The position numbers were made by a program, and so were the translations under genes. The notes beneath the pieces were generated by a model. The model was not told where the DNA came from and did no database searches. It was given only the letters and a program-made list of their open reading frames with translations. From Novosphingobium sp. RL4 (GTDB lineage: Bacteria > Pseudomonadota > Alphaproteobacteria > Sphingomonadales > Sphingomonadaceae), in NCBI RefSeq assembly GCF_035658495.1, contig NZ_CP141945.1:248001-312000 (forward strand): a DNA stretch of 64,000 bases, given 5' to 3'. Of the stretch, positions 1 to 7,836 are shown one piece after another; position 1 is the first letter of the stretch, and each line of letters opens with the position of its first letter.

Positions 1-263
1 ATCGGCGCACCGGCACGGGCGGATTCGCTTTCGAAGATGTAGATCTGCGCAGGGCTCCACCCGGTGCCGCCATATTCCACGGGCCAGGTCGGCGCGCCCC
101 ATCCCCTTGCGGCGAGCGCCTTCTGGTAAGCGATCAGTTCGGCGGGTTCGAGGCGCAGCCCCGATCTTACGCGGGTGAGCCAGGTATCCGGCACATGTTC
201 GGCGAAGAAGGCGCGTACCTCATCGCGAAAGGCCAGTTCGTCTGTTGTGAAATCGAGGTCCAT
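1..263 (-). CDS. Acyl-CoA dehydrogenase, N-terminal part (cut by window edge)
   Basis: About 87 N-terminal residues are visible; the gene continues beyond the left edge. The protein begins MDLDFTTDELAFRDEVRAF and contains LIAYQKALAARGWGAPTW and a VEYGGTGW segment, the helical N-terminal domain typical of acyl-CoA dehydrogenases (FAD-dependent alpha,beta-desaturation of acyl-CoA). The ATG at 263 is the natural start because the ACAD N-terminus aligns from its first residues. It lies 60 bp after the SMP-30 gene on the same strand, so it is probably the distal member of a leftward set. With the ligase and thiolase nearby this implies a CoA-thioester pathway. The catalytic base and most FAD contacts lie outside the window, so the subfamily cannot be named. 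Confidence 0.85.
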   Translation of the reverse strand, partial: MDLDFTTDELAFRDEVRAFFAEHVPDTWLTRVRSGLRLEPAELIAYQKALAARGWGAPTWPVEYGGTGWSPAQIYIFESESARAGAP

Positions 264-323
264 GCCCGTTTGACTGCACGGGGACGGGTGCCCGCTTCCA
301 GTGTCAGCCGGGCTCTGCGGGCA

Positions 324-1208
324 CTAATTCCAAGTGTGATTATCTGGAACGAAGCGCGCCTCGCCGATCCCACGTGCACCGAGCCCGGAAATCGCCAGCA
401 TCCGCCCCGCATCCGGGTGATCGGATTTCAGTTTATGCCCGGAATCGGAAATCGTCGTGACATAGAGCGTGGCCATATCCGGGCCGCCGAACGCCGGGCA
501 CGAGGGATAGGGCACCGGCAGGTCGACAAGGCGCAGCAGTTCTCCCTCAGCAGACAGGCAGGCGATCTGCGCGGAGATCACCAGCGCAACCCAGATGTGC
601 CCCTCGCTGTCCACCGTGGCGCCGTCCGGCGCGGTGCCGGCAGCAGCAAAATCGAACAGCGACTTCATCGGCCCGAGCGCCCCGGTTTCCGGATCGTAGG
701 GATAGCGGCGCAGCACGCCCTCCAGCGAATCCGAGACATAGAGCCAGCGCCCGCACGGCGAAAAGCACAGCGAGTTGGTCAGCCGGAAGCCATCCAGCAG
801 CTTCTCGGCATCGCCGCCCCGGCCAAGCCGCCATAGCGTGCCCAGCGCGCTTTCCTGCCCGCCATGCTGCATGGTGCCTGACAGGAAGCGCCCCTGCCGG
901 TCCATCTTGCCGTCATTGAAGCGGATCGCCCCCTCGCCGATCGCGGGGCGGACGAGATCGCGCACCCGGCCGTCGAGGTCGATCAGCGAGAAGCCGTCGG
1001 CAAAGGCGGCTACGAGGCCATCTTCGGCCAACCCGATGGAGCCGACCTGCCGGTCGAAAGTCCAGTCGCGCACGAGCGTTCCCGATGTATCCACGGCCAT
1101 GACCCGGCCCTTGCGGATATCGATCCACCAGAGCCATTGGCGTTGCCCGTCCCACACCGGGCTCTCCCCGAGATCGCTGGCGATCGGGGTGAAAAAAGCA
1201 ATGTCCAT
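324..1208 (-). CDS. SMP-30/gluconolactonase/LRE family protein
   Basis: 294 residues, the usual size of a six-bladed beta-propeller SMP-30/gluconolactonase. Family landmarks are visible: the early metal-ligand motif GESPVWDG, then RFNDGKMDRQGRF (Asn/Asp region) and LYVSDSLEG (metal-site Asp), with repeated W/F-containing blade strands between them. Such enzymes hydrolyse sugar lactones or other cyclic esters with a divalent metal. No signal peptide is seen, so it is probably cytoplasmic. It starts 5 bp after the stop of the CMD-family gene, which indicates co-transcription. In an acyl-CoA-type operon the substrate may be a non-sugar lactone; that is inference. Confidence 0.88.
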   Translation of the reverse strand: MDIAFFTPIASDLGESPVWDGQRQWLWWIDIRKGRVMAVDTSGTLVRDWTFDRQVGSIGLAEDGLVAAFADGFSLIDLDGRVRDLVRPAIGEGAIRFNDGKMDRQGRFLSGTMQHGGQESALGTLWRLGRGGDAEKLLDGFRLTNSLCFSPCGRWLYVSDSLEGVLRRYPYDPETGALGPMKSLFDFAAAGTAPDGATVDSEGHIWVALVISAQIACLSAEGELLRLVDLPVPYPSCPAFGGPDMATLYVTTISDSGHKLKSDHPDAGRMLAISGLGARGIGEARFVPDNHTWN

Positions 1209-1213
1209 CGGCT

Positions 1214-1954
1214 CTACTCCTGCGAAGCGCGCATCACGGCGGGAATGCCTTCGGAACAGGCATGGAGACCAAGATGCGCGACAAGCTGGAAAACCTGAGC
1301 GATTTCGTCAACGCCCGCCCCCAGTTCCAGCGCCCGGCGCGTCTCGGTCCGCACCGCCTCCCGGCTGAGGTGCGTGGGAGAGGCGGCCAGCGCCAGACGG
1401 ATCAGGGCCCGCTCCCTGGCGGTCAGGCGCGAGGTGCCGTCAGCCGTTTCAAGCAGATCGACCAGCACCCGCGCCCATTCCGGGGAGACGGCCGCCATCG
1501 CCGCCAGCCAGCCAGGCCGGTCGCCGTGCAGCGCTTCGTAGCGGTCCAGCACCCCGCCGTCCGCCTGCTCTACCGGTATCGCGCGGCCCATTGCCGCCAG
1601 TTCCTCTTCCAGAACAGACATGCCCAGCACCACGCTGTCGAGCCCCTGCATCGTCGCCAGTTGCAGGACCTCGACGAGCTCACCCGGCGTGCAGCCCACC
1701 TGCAAGGCCAGACGGACATGAATTTCCAGCCCCGCCAGAAAAAGATGCGTGGTGGAGCCATCGACAGCGACGTAGATCAGTTCGCGCATCCGCGCCGAAA
1801 GCGGCCCGACGCGCGCCGGGGTCGAGGAATAGGCGAGGTAGGCCTCAAGCCATTCGGGGCTGTGTTCCAGAAGGCCGTCGTTGAATTCGACCCAGTAGCC
1901 GCGCGCCTCGATATAGGCGCGCCTGAAGGCCTGTTTTTCTGTTTCGGACCGCAA
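1214..1954 (-). CDS. Carboxymuconolactone decarboxylase (CMD)-family protein, TTG start
   Basis: 246 residues with two CMD-like helical repeats, at about residues 45-115 (SARMRELIYVAVDGSTTHLF, then EVLQLATMQGLDSVVLGMS) and about 165-240. There is no CxxC pair, so this is not an AhpD-type peroxidase but resembles the decarboxylase or hydrolase-like branch. I chose the TTG at 1954 because AGGGAGAG lies just upstream; the longer ATG frame from 2035 would run through the 1990-2031 hairpin and encode an unconserved Arg/Cys-rich leader. The gene lies between the IclR regulator and the SMP-30 lactonase on the same strand. Substrate unknown. Confidence 0.8.
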   Translation of the reverse strand: MRSETEKQAFRRAYIEARGYWVEFNDGLLEHSPEWLEAYLAYSSTPARVGPLSARMRELIYVAVDGSTTHLFLAGLEIHVRLALQVGCTPGELVEVLQLATMQGLDSVVLGMSVLEEELAAMGRAIPVEQADGGVLDRYEALHGDRPGWLAAMAAVSPEWARVLVDLLETADGTSRLTARERALIRLALAASPTHLSREAVRTETRRALELGAGVDEIAQVFQLVAHLGLHACSEGIPAVMRASQE

Positions 1955-1989
1955 GGCTCTCTCCCTTTTGCGCAGCCCGCAGAACGTCT

Positions 1990-2031
1990 GGGGGCAGGCA
2001 CGGCGATGTCGAACCCGCCGTGCCTGCCCCC
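1990..2031. terminator. Perfect 16-bp stem, 10-nt loop hairpin
   Basis: Arms at 1990-2005 and 2016-2031 are exact reverse complements (GGGGGCAGGCACGGCG and its partner). It lies between the IclR stop and the CMD start in the leftward direction. No U-run follows, so it may be a weak terminator, attenuator or RNA-stability element rather than a classic rho-independent terminator. Confidence 0.6.
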
Positions 2032-2037
2032 ACAACT

Positions 2038-2051
2038 ATCACGTCCGTGAT
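2038..2051. promoter_or_regulatory. Palindrome ATCAC-N4-GTGAT, candidate IclR-family operator
   Basis: ATCACGTCCGTGAT lies 6 bp from the IclR stop codon and about 85 bp before the CMD start. It matches the ATCAC-N4-GTGAT layout of the palindrome at 2937-2950. The pairing of two such sites around one regulator suggests operators for that regulator (inference). Confidence 0.4.
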
Positions 2052-2057
2052 CGCCCG

Positions 2058-2837
2058 CTACTCGGCCGCTTCGGCATAGTGCTGCTCTTCGCGAAAGGCC
2101 TTGAACTCGGCGATGCACTCCCGCATCGCCTCGATGATGTCGTACTGAGACTTGGCAATACGTTCGGCGAGCCCGCCCACGCCGATCGCCAGCGGAATGC
2201 CGTGGATCTTCTCGCCCAGCGAGATCGAGATCTGCGACACTTCCTTCAGCGGCTTGTGCGCGAGGTAGGCATGGCCGATCTGCCGCGTCCAGCGGATTTC
2301 CCGCATCAGTTCGGCGTGATCGAAGCGGCGCCCCTCGGCTAGCTGATAGTAATTGGTGTAACGGCAGATCTTGTCGATCTCGCGGTCCTTCATCTCGCTC
2401 ATCAGGGCCAGGCCGCTGGAGGAATCTACCAGCAACCGCATCGTTCCCACCGGCGGCACCATCTTGAACTCGTGATCGGGCGCCTTAAGCAGGATGTACT
2501 GCACGAACAGATCGTTCTGGGTGGAAAGCCCCACGGTCTCGTCGGTGCGGCGCTGGAGTTCGTCCACCAGCCAGCGATAGCTTTCGTCCGAGTAGACGAA
2601 CCCCGGCAGCCAGTTGCCCAGCGCGCCGACACGCATGGTGGGCAGATAGGTGCGGGTCACGCGGTTGTAGTTGAGGTAACCCATGACGACCATGGATTTC
2701 AGGAGGTTGGTGGCGCTGGACTGCGGATAGCCCAGGATCGTGTAGACCTCGTGCAGACGCATGGGCCTGCGTTCCTCGGCAAAGAGTTCGAGGACCTCAA
2801 GGGTCCGTGACGCCGATTTGACCGTTCGCCGGATCAT
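2058..2837 (-). CDS. IclR-family transcriptional regulator
   Basis: 259 residues, the normal IclR length. An N-terminal winged helix-turn-helix (about residues 8-65, RTLEVLELFAEERRPMRLHE then GYPQSSATNLLKSM) is followed by an IclR effector domain with GLSTQNDLFVQY, VDSSSGLALMS and a C-terminal SISLGEKIHGIPLAIGVGG. I chose the ATG at 2837, with GGAGAGGCGAGA directly upstream, over a longer frame to 2993 that would encode 52 unconserved residues across the promoter. It is divergent from the acyl-CoA ligase and upstream of the CMD/SMP-30/ACAD genes, so it probably controls both arms. Effector unknown, likely the pathway substrate or its CoA ester. Confidence 0.9.
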   Translation of the reverse strand: MIRRTVKSASRTLEVLELFAEERRPMRLHEVYTILGYPQSSATNLLKSMVVMGYLNYNRVTRTYLPTMRVGALGNWLPGFVYSDESYRWLVDELQRRTDETVGLSTQNDLFVQYILLKAPDHEFKMVPPVGTMRLLVDSSSGLALMSEMKDREIDKICRYTNYYQLAEGRRFDHAELMREIRWTRQIGHAYLAHKPLKEVSQISISLGEKIHGIPLAIGVGGLAERIAKSQYDIIEAMRECIAEFKAFREEQHYAEAAE

Positions 2838-2936
2838 TCTCGCCTCTCCATTTTTATCCGGAGCTTTCGCGCTCCTTTTTTCTCGTGCCGATTGGTAACG
2901 CCGTTCCGCCGGGCAAGGGAATGGCCCGCAATCGAT

Positions 2937-2950
2937 ATCACATATGTGAT
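2937..2950. promoter_or_regulatory. Perfect 14-bp palindrome in the divergent IclR/ligase promoter region
   Basis: ATCACATATGTGAT is a perfect palindrome in the 293-bp gap (2838-3130) between the IclR gene and the acyl-CoA ligase. It shares the ATCAC-N4-GTGAT frame with 2038-2051. Candidate operator of the adjacent regulator (inference). The rest of the gap holds only half-site-like GTGATATTCC near 3018. Confidence 0.5.
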
Positions 2951-3130
2951 TCCACGGGATCGCGGCGAATGCAACTTCGCGGGTCCGGCGCATTTCGGGC
3001 CGCGACTATCCAGCCTGTGATATTCCACCGGCAGCCTGCTCCCTGCGTTGCCGCTCCCGCCCGCCGGCCACATCAAGGCCCTCAATCGCCGGGAGAAACC
3101 CGCGCGGAACGTAGAGGAGCCTGCCGCACC

Positions 3131-4771
3131 ATGATGGGGCTGATGCAATGCCTGCCGCTGACCATCGGCAGCGTGATCGACCACGCAGAACGCAACCACA
3201 ACGACACCGAAGTGGTATCGAGAGGCACAGAAGGCACGCTCGAACGCTCGACCTGGGGCCGCGTTGCCCAGCGGTCGCGCCGCGTCGCCGCCGCCCTGGA
3301 ATCGCTCGGCGCGAAGCCCGGTGATCGCATCGCCAGCCTCGCCTGGAACCGGCTTCCCCATCTCGAACTCTATTACGGCGTTCCCGGCGGCGGCTATGTC
3401 CTCCACACGCTCAACCCCCGCCTGTTCGAGGAGCAGATCCGTTTCGTGCTGGCCGATGGCGGCGCGCGCATCCTGTTCGTCGATCCCGATCTTCTCCCCT
3501 TGGCGGAGGGCGTTCTTGCCATTCACGATGCGCCGGTGACCGTGGTGGTCCTGTGCGAGCGGAAGGACCTGCCGGAATCGCCGCTGGCCGATATCGTCGC
3601 CTACGAGGACCTCCTTGCCGCTGCCGAACCGCTGGCGGCCTGGCCGGACATCGACGAGCGTTCCGCCGCCGGGCTCTGCTACACTTCGGGCACGACCGGC
3701 AATCCCAAGGGCGTGCTCTACAGCCACCGTTCCACCGTGCTTCACGCCATGTCGCTCTGCTCGGCGGATTCGATGGCGCTGTCGGCGCGGGACCATGCGC
3801 TGCTGCTGCCGCCGATGTTCCACGTCAATTCATGGGGCGTGCCCTATGCCTCCGCCATGTGCGGGGCCAAGCTGGTGCTGCCCGGCAGCGCGCTGGACGG
3901 GGCTTCGCTTCACGCGCTGATCCGGGATGAGGAAATCACGTTTTCTCTCGGTGTTCCAACGGTATGGTTCACTATCCTCGACAGGATCGAGGCCACGACC
4001 ACGGCCGAGGAACGCGCCGCGCTCAAGCTGGACCGCGTGTTCATGGGCGGCGCCGCCACCCCGCGCGCGCTCGTCCAGCGGTTCCGGGACCTTCTGGGCG
4101 TGGAGACGATGCAGGCCTGGGGCATGACCGAAACGAGCCCGGTCGTCGCGGTGTGCCGCACGGCAGCCCGCCACCGCGACCTTTCACCAGAGGCGCATCT
4201 GGACTTGCGCGCCAAGGCCGGGCGTTGCCTGTTCGGCAGCGAGATCGGCATCGGCGCGGAGGATGGCAGCGTCACCGGGCCCGGCGGCGACAACGTCGGC
4301 CCGCTGCTGGTACGCGGGCATTGGGTGGCCAGCGGCTACTTCGGCAAGGAGCCCGGCTCCGCGCTCGATGCCGGGGGCTGGTTCGACAGCGGCGACATCG
4401 CCCGGATCGACGGTGACGGCTTCATCCAGATCACCGACCGCGCGAAGGATGTCATCAAGTCCGGTGGGGAGTGGATCTCCTCGATCGAGCTCGAGAACGT
4501 CGCCGTCGCCCATCCCGCCGTGCGCGAGGCCGCGGTCATCGGCGTCCCGCATCCGCGCTGGCAGGAACGGCCGCTGCTGTTGCTCTGCCTCCATGAAGGG
4601 GCGAGCGTTAGCCGCGCGGAAATGCTGGCGCACCTGGCCGATCACGTCGCGCGCTGGTGGCTGCCGGACGATGTCGTCTGCGTGGACGAACTGCCGCACA
4701 CCGGCTCGGGCAAGGTCATGAAGGCCGAACTGCGCCATCAATTCCGCAGCCATCTGGAACAGGCAGGCTGA
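3131..4771 (+). CDS. AMP-dependent acyl-CoA synthetase/ligase
   Basis: 546 residues, typical of medium/long-chain fatty-acid-CoA ligases of the ANL superfamily: acid + ATP + CoA to acyl-CoA + AMP + PPi. The P-loop [16 protein letters not shown] is near residues 184-199, the A5 motif [11 protein letters not shown] follows, the adenylate motif [12 protein letters not shown] is near 418-430, the hinge [17 protein letters not shown] follows, and the A10 lysine is in HTGSGKVMK near the C-terminus. I took the ATG at 3131 (GAGGAG 11 nt upstream); ATGs at 3134 and 3143 are also possible. It is followed by a thiolase after one base, so the two are one operon. Chain or aromatic specificity cannot be read from the sequence. 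Confidence 0.92.
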   Translation: MMGLMQCLPLTIGSVIDHAERNHNDTEVVSRGTEGTLERSTWGRVAQRSRRVAAALESLGAKPGDRIASLAWNRLPHLELYYGVPGGGYVLHTLNPRLFEEQIRFVLADGGARILFVDPDLLPLAEGVLAIHDAPVTVVVLCERKDLPESPLADIVAYEDLLAAAEPLAAWPDIDERSAAGLCYTSGTTGNPKGVLYSHRSTVLHAMSLCSADSMALSARDHALLLPPMFHVNSWGVPYASAMCGAKLVLPGSALDGASLHALIRDEEITFSLGVPTVWFTILDRIEATTTAEERAALKLDRVFMGGAATPRALVQRFRDLLGVETMQAWGMTETSPVVAVCRTAARHRDLSPEAHLDLRAKAGRCLFGSEIGIGAEDGSVTGPGGDNVGPLLVRGHWVASGYFGKEPGSALDAGGWFDSGDIARIDGDGFIQITDRAKDVIKSGGEWISSIELENVAVAHPAVREAAVIGVPHPRWQERPLLLLCLHEGASVSRAEMLAHLADHVARWWLPDDVVCVDELPHTGSGKVMKAELRHQFRSHLEQAG

Positions 4772-4772
4772 C

Positions 4773-5954
4773 ATGAAGACGATCTACGCGGTATCCGCCG
4801 CCCGCACCGCCATCGGCGCCTTCGGCGGCACGCTCAAGGACAGGACGCCCGGCAACCTTGCCGCCCACGTCGGCCGCGCGGCGATCGATCGCGCCGGGAT
4901 CGCGCCCGAAGCGGTGGGCAACGTGGTGTTCGGCCACGTCATCACCACGCATCCGCGCGACCATTTCGTTGCCCGCATTGCCGGGATCGGTGCCGGTGTC
5001 CCGGAGGAAGTGCCCGCGCTGACCGTCAACCGGCTTTGCGGCTCGGGGCTTCAAGCCCTGATAAGCGCCGCGCAGTCCATCATGCTCGGAGACTGCGAAC
5101 TGGCCCTTGCCGGCGGAACCGAGGTCATGAGCCGCGCGGCGCATTACCTTCCGGACTTGCGCTGGGGCCGCAAGATGGGCGACGCCCGCGTGATCGACGG
5201 CCTCAACGGCGCGCTGACCGACCCGTTTCACGACATTCTCATGGGCGTTACCGCGGAAAACGTCGCACGCCGCTACGGCGTGACGCGTGAGATGCAGGAT
5301 GCACTGGCACTTCTCAGCCAGCAGCGGGCGGCGCGGGCGATCGCCGAAGGGCGGTTCCGCGAACAGATCGTCCCCGTCGATATCGCCGCCCGCAAGGGCA
5401 GCGTGCGCTTCGATACCGACGAATACGTTCGCCGTGATGCGCAGCCGGAGGATTTCTCGAAGCTCCGTCCCGTCTTCGCGGAAACGGAAGGCACCGTCAC
5501 CGCCGGGAATGCCTCGGGCATCAACGACGGCGCCGCCGCACTGGTGCTGGCAAGCGAACAAGCGCTCAGCGATCATGGGCTCACCCCGCTGGCCCGTCTC
5601 GTTTCCTACGGCCATGCCGGGGTTTCGCCGGAATACATGGGCATCGGCCCGGTTCCGGCGACCCGCAATGCCCTTGCCCGCGCGGGCCTGACCGTCGCCG
5701 ATCTCGACGTGATCGAAGCCAACGAGGCATTCGCCGCGCAGGCCTGCGCGGTGACGCAGGAACTGGGGCTCGATCCCGAACGGGTGAACCCCAACGGCAG
5801 CGGCATCGCGCTGGGCCATCCGGTGGGCGCCACCGGCGCCATCATAACCGCCAAGCTGCTCTACGAACTGCGCCGCAGCGGCGGCCGCTACGGTCTTACC
5901 ACCATGTGCATCGGCGGAGGACAGGGGATTGCGGCGATCTGGGAGCGTGTCTGA
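4773..5954 (+). CDS. Thiolase (acetyl-CoA C-acyltransferase)
   Basis: 393 residues, standard thiolase length. The nucleophile is Cys89 in VNRLCGSGLQAL, His349 is in GSGIALGHPVGATGA and the second Cys379 is in TTMCIGGGQGIA; all three catalytic positions are intact. The enzyme cleaves 3-ketoacyl-CoA with CoA or runs the reverse condensation. It starts one base after the ligase stop, so it is tightly co-translated. Ligase, dehydrogenase (1-263) and thiolase supply three steps of a beta-oxidation-like route; no hydratase or hydroxyacyl-CoA dehydrogenase is visible. Biosynthetic and degradative thiolases are hard to separate by eye. Confidence 0.93.
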   Translation: MKTIYAVSAARTAIGAFGGTLKDRTPGNLAAHVGRAAIDRAGIAPEAVGNVVFGHVITTHPRDHFVARIAGIGAGVPEEVPALTVNRLCGSGLQALISAAQSIMLGDCELALAGGTEVMSRAAHYLPDLRWGRKMGDARVIDGLNGALTDPFHDILMGVTAENVARRYGVTREMQDALALLSQQRAARAIAEGRFREQIVPVDIAARKGSVRFDTDEYVRRDAQPEDFSKLRPVFAETEGTVTAGNASGINDGAAALVLASEQALSDHGLTPLARLVSYGHAGVSPEYMGIGPVPATRNALARAGLTVADLDVIEANEAFAAQACAVTQELGLDPERVNPNGSGIALGHPVGATGAIITAKLLYELRRSGGRYGLTTMCIGGGQGIAAIWERV

Positions 5955-5959
5955 AATAT

Positions 5960-6034
5960 CCTTCCCAAACCGATGAAATAACGCGGCATTGCGGGCATGT
6001 AACGTTCCCGTGTCCGCAATGCCGCATGGGAAGG
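5960..6034. terminator. Nested bidirectional terminator-like structure between thiolase and dps
   Basis: Two nested perfect inverted repeats: outer CCTTCCCA (5960-5967) with TGGGAAGG (6027-6034), inner GCGGCATTGCGG (5983-5994) with CCGCAATGCCGC (6014-6025). It sits between two convergent genes and so probably ends transcription on both strands. No long T-run is present. Confidence 0.65.
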
Positions 6035-6039
6035 TGGCC

Positions 6040-6564
6040 TCAGACGCGGCCGGTGCGGCAGCTTTCGTAAAGGAACCACGCGCGGCGCTCGGTCTCGTCG
6101 ATCCATACCTCGATCAGGCTGGCGCTGGCGATATCGCCATATTCATCGCAAAGCGCGTGAACGGCGCGCATCTCGGCCACGAGCTGCTTGTTGTCGCCAT
6201 GGAGTTCCGCCAGCATGTCCAGCGGATCGACATAGTCGGCATTGTTGTCGAGCAGCCGCTGGTGGCCGGAAATGTCGGAGATCGAACGGATCGTGGTGCC
6301 GCCCAGCTTGCGCGCGCGCTCGGCAATGGGGTCCGTCATCGCGAAGATCTGGTCGCCCTGCTCGTCGAGCAGAAGGTGATAATCGCGGAAATTTGGGCCG
6401 CTCATGTGCCAGTGGAAGTTCTTGGTCTTGAGATAGAGCGCAAAGACATCCGCCAGCAGCGCCTTGAGCCCGCCGGAGATATCGCGCGTCGCATCGGCGC
6501 CAAGGTCGGTGGGCGTACCCAGGCGGCGCTGGGCGGGTGTGACGAGGGTGTGCGGGTCGGACAT
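6040..6564 (-). CDS. dps: Dps-type DNA protection/ferritin-like protein
   Basis: 174 residues, a four-helix Dps. The ferroxidase signature is clear: KNFHWHMSGPNFRDYHLLLD followed by EQGDQIFAMTDPIAERARKL, which carries the His/Asp/Glu iron ligands shared between subunits. Dps oxidises and stores iron with peroxide and coats DNA as a 12-mer. I used the ATG at 6564 because AGGAG lies just upstream; an in-frame ATG at 6606 would add 14 Ala/Ser-rich residues. It is convergent with the thiolase. A site resembling the 18-mer motif of this region lies about 90 bp upstream, so it may belong to the FixJ-type regulon described here (inference). Confidence 0.93.
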   Translation of the reverse strand: MSDPHTLVTPAQRRLGTPTDLGADATRDISGGLKALLADVFALYLKTKNFHWHMSGPNFRDYHLLLDEQGDQIFAMTDPIAERARKLGGTTIRSISDISGHQRLLDNNADYVDPLDMLAELHGDNKQLVAEMRAVHALCDEYGDIASASLIEVWIDETERRAWFLYESCRTGRV

Positions 6565-6647
6565 GGGAGAGGCTCCTTCTGACGTGGCGGCGTCGGATGC
6601 CGCCAATCAGTCACCCAGATAGGCGCTGCACGGCGCCTGACCCAGCC

Positions 6648-6661
6648 ACACCTAGGTATGG
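6648..6661 (-). promoter_or_regulatory. Candidate regulator site upstream of dps
   Basis: ACACCTAGGTATGG (plus strand) lies 84-97 nt before the dps start. Its core ACCTAGGT is palindromic, and it resembles the 18-mers at 7173, 10246 and 10302, although it runs in the opposite direction relative to its gene. Candidate binding site for the FixJ-like regulator. Confidence 0.35.
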
Positions 6662-6698
6662 CCCGATGCCGGTATGGTACTGGCGGTATGGTCCGGTA

Positions 6699-7088
6699 TC
6701 AGGCCAGCACCGCCTCGATCGCCGCCAGCAGCGCATCGGGGTCTATCGGCTTGGTGAGAAAGGCCGCCGCACCGCCAGCCTCTGCCTGCGCGCGCGCGGC
6801 GGGGGTGGGATAGGCGGTCATCAGGATCACCGGCTGCGTCCAGCCCTGCCGGGCCAGCTCGGACTGGAGTTCGAGCCCGGTCATCTCCGGCATGTGCAGG
6901 TCGGTGACCACGCAGGCGATCCGGGCGCGCAGGCCGCTTGCCAGCAGGCCAGCCGCGCGGTCGAAACCCAGGCCCACCATTCCCGCCGAACGCATCAGGC
7001 TGTCGAGGCTGCCCCGAACCCCGCTGTCGTCGTCGACGATGGCCACGATCGGGGGGGAGGCGGATGGATCGGGAAACGGGGCGACCAA
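6699..7088 (-). CDS. Stand-alone receiver-domain response regulator
   Basis: 129 residues, only a CheY/FixJ-type receiver. The acidic pocket is IVDDDSGVR (Asp19-21), the phospho-acceptor is Asp63 in VVTDLHMPEMTG, and the conserved Thr and Lys are in ILMTAYP and FLTKPID. There is no DNA-binding output, so it probably acts as a phosphate sink or in a phosphorelay with the kinases at 7833-9362 or 9455-10174. It lies downstream of the FixJ-like regulator on the same strand, but has its own 18-mer site about 93 bp upstream, so it may have its own promoter. Confidence 0.9.
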   Translation of the reverse strand: MVAPFPDPSASPPIVAIVDDDSGVRGSLDSLMRSAGMVGLGFDRAAGLLASGLRARIACVVTDLHMPEMTGLELQSELARQGWTQPVILMTAYPTPAARAQAEAGGAAAFLTKPIDPDALLAAIEAVLA

Positions 7089-7172
7089 TGTTATCTCCGG
7101 CGTCTTCGGGCGGGGCCTTGCCCTCGCCCTGCTGGCCCCCCCTTGCCCAGTTGGCCCGGGGCGAGCACGCCC

Positions 7173-7190
7173 GCCATCATACTCAGGTGT
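7173..7190 (-). promoter_or_regulatory. 18-mer motif upstream of the lone receiver gene
   Basis: On the minus strand this reads ACACCTGAGTATGATGGC, 16 of 18 bases identical to the two 18-mers at 10246 and 10302, and like them it points toward its gene with a TATGAT hexamer that looks like a -10 box. It overlaps the last bases of the FixJ-like gene. Confidence 0.5.
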
Positions 7191-7836
7191 TATAGCGATG
7201 GATGGATTCGTCCCGCACGCCCAGCATCTCGGCCATGCGCACCAGATCGGCGAGCGACTGCGCCGCCATCTTGCGCATCACGTTTCCGCGATGGATCTTC
7301 ACCGTGATCTCGGACAGGTCGAGCCGGGCGGCAACCTGCTTGTTCATCAGCCCGGTCACCACCAGCGCCATGACTTCGCGTTCGCGCGGCGTCAGGCTCT
7401 CGTATGTTCCGCGCAGGAGCGTGCGGCCCTCCAGTTCGGCGCGGCGTGCGCGGTCGGAATCCAGCGCCGCCCGGACTGCCTCCAGCAATTGCCCATCCTC
7501 GAAAGGCTTGGGCAGGAAATCTATCGCGCCCGCCCGCATGGCCCGAACGGTCATCGGAATGTCGCCATGCCCGGTGATGAGGATCACCGGGATCGCCAGC
7601 CCCTCCGCCGCGAGCCGCTCCTGGAAATCGAGCCCGCTTTCGCCCGGCAGGCGGATGTCGAGCACGAGACAGCTCGCCACCTCGGGGCGGCGGGCTGCAA
7701 GGAACTGTGCCGTGGAGGCGAACAGCGCGACCTCGAACCCGCTTGCCCGCAGCAGGCTGCCGATGCTGCCGCGCACTTCGGCATCGTCGTCCAGCACGCA
7801 GACCAGCGCGGCCGTTTCGCTTCCGTTACCCGTCAT
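7183..7836 (-). CDS. FixJ-family two-component response regulator
   Basis: 217 residues. Receiver: acidic residues in [12 protein letters not shown], phospho-Asp60 in [15 protein letters not shown], conserved Thr in ILITGHGD and Lys in FLPKPFED. A LuxR-type helix-turn-helix follows (about 148-205: [20 protein letters not shown], then [17 protein letters not shown]). This is the FixJ/StyR/NodW architecture, a DNA-binding activator switched on by phosphorylation. The kinase gene's stop overlaps its start (ATGA), so the two form a cognate pair. The repeated 18-mers in this region are the obvious candidate targets (inference). Confidence 0.93.
   Translation of the reverse strand: MTGNGSETAALVCVLDDDAEVRGSIGSLLRASGFEVALFASTAQFLAARRPEVASCLVLDIRLPGESGLDFQERLAAEGLAIPVILITGHGDIPMTVRAMRAGAIDFLPKPFEDGQLLEAVRAALDSDRARRAELEGRTLLRGTYESLTPREREVMALVVTGLMNKQVAARLDLSEITVKIHRGNVMRKMAAQSLADLVRMAEMLGVRDESIHRYNT

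Noticed and set aside
1955..2035. ATG start for the CMD-family gene at 2035
   Set aside because: It would translate through the 16-bp hairpin; TTG 1954 has a strong ribosome site.
2838..2993. N-terminal extension of the IclR protein to an upstream ATG
   Set aside because: The extra 52 residues do not look like IclR and cover the operator palindrome; a good ribosome site precedes the ATG at 2837.
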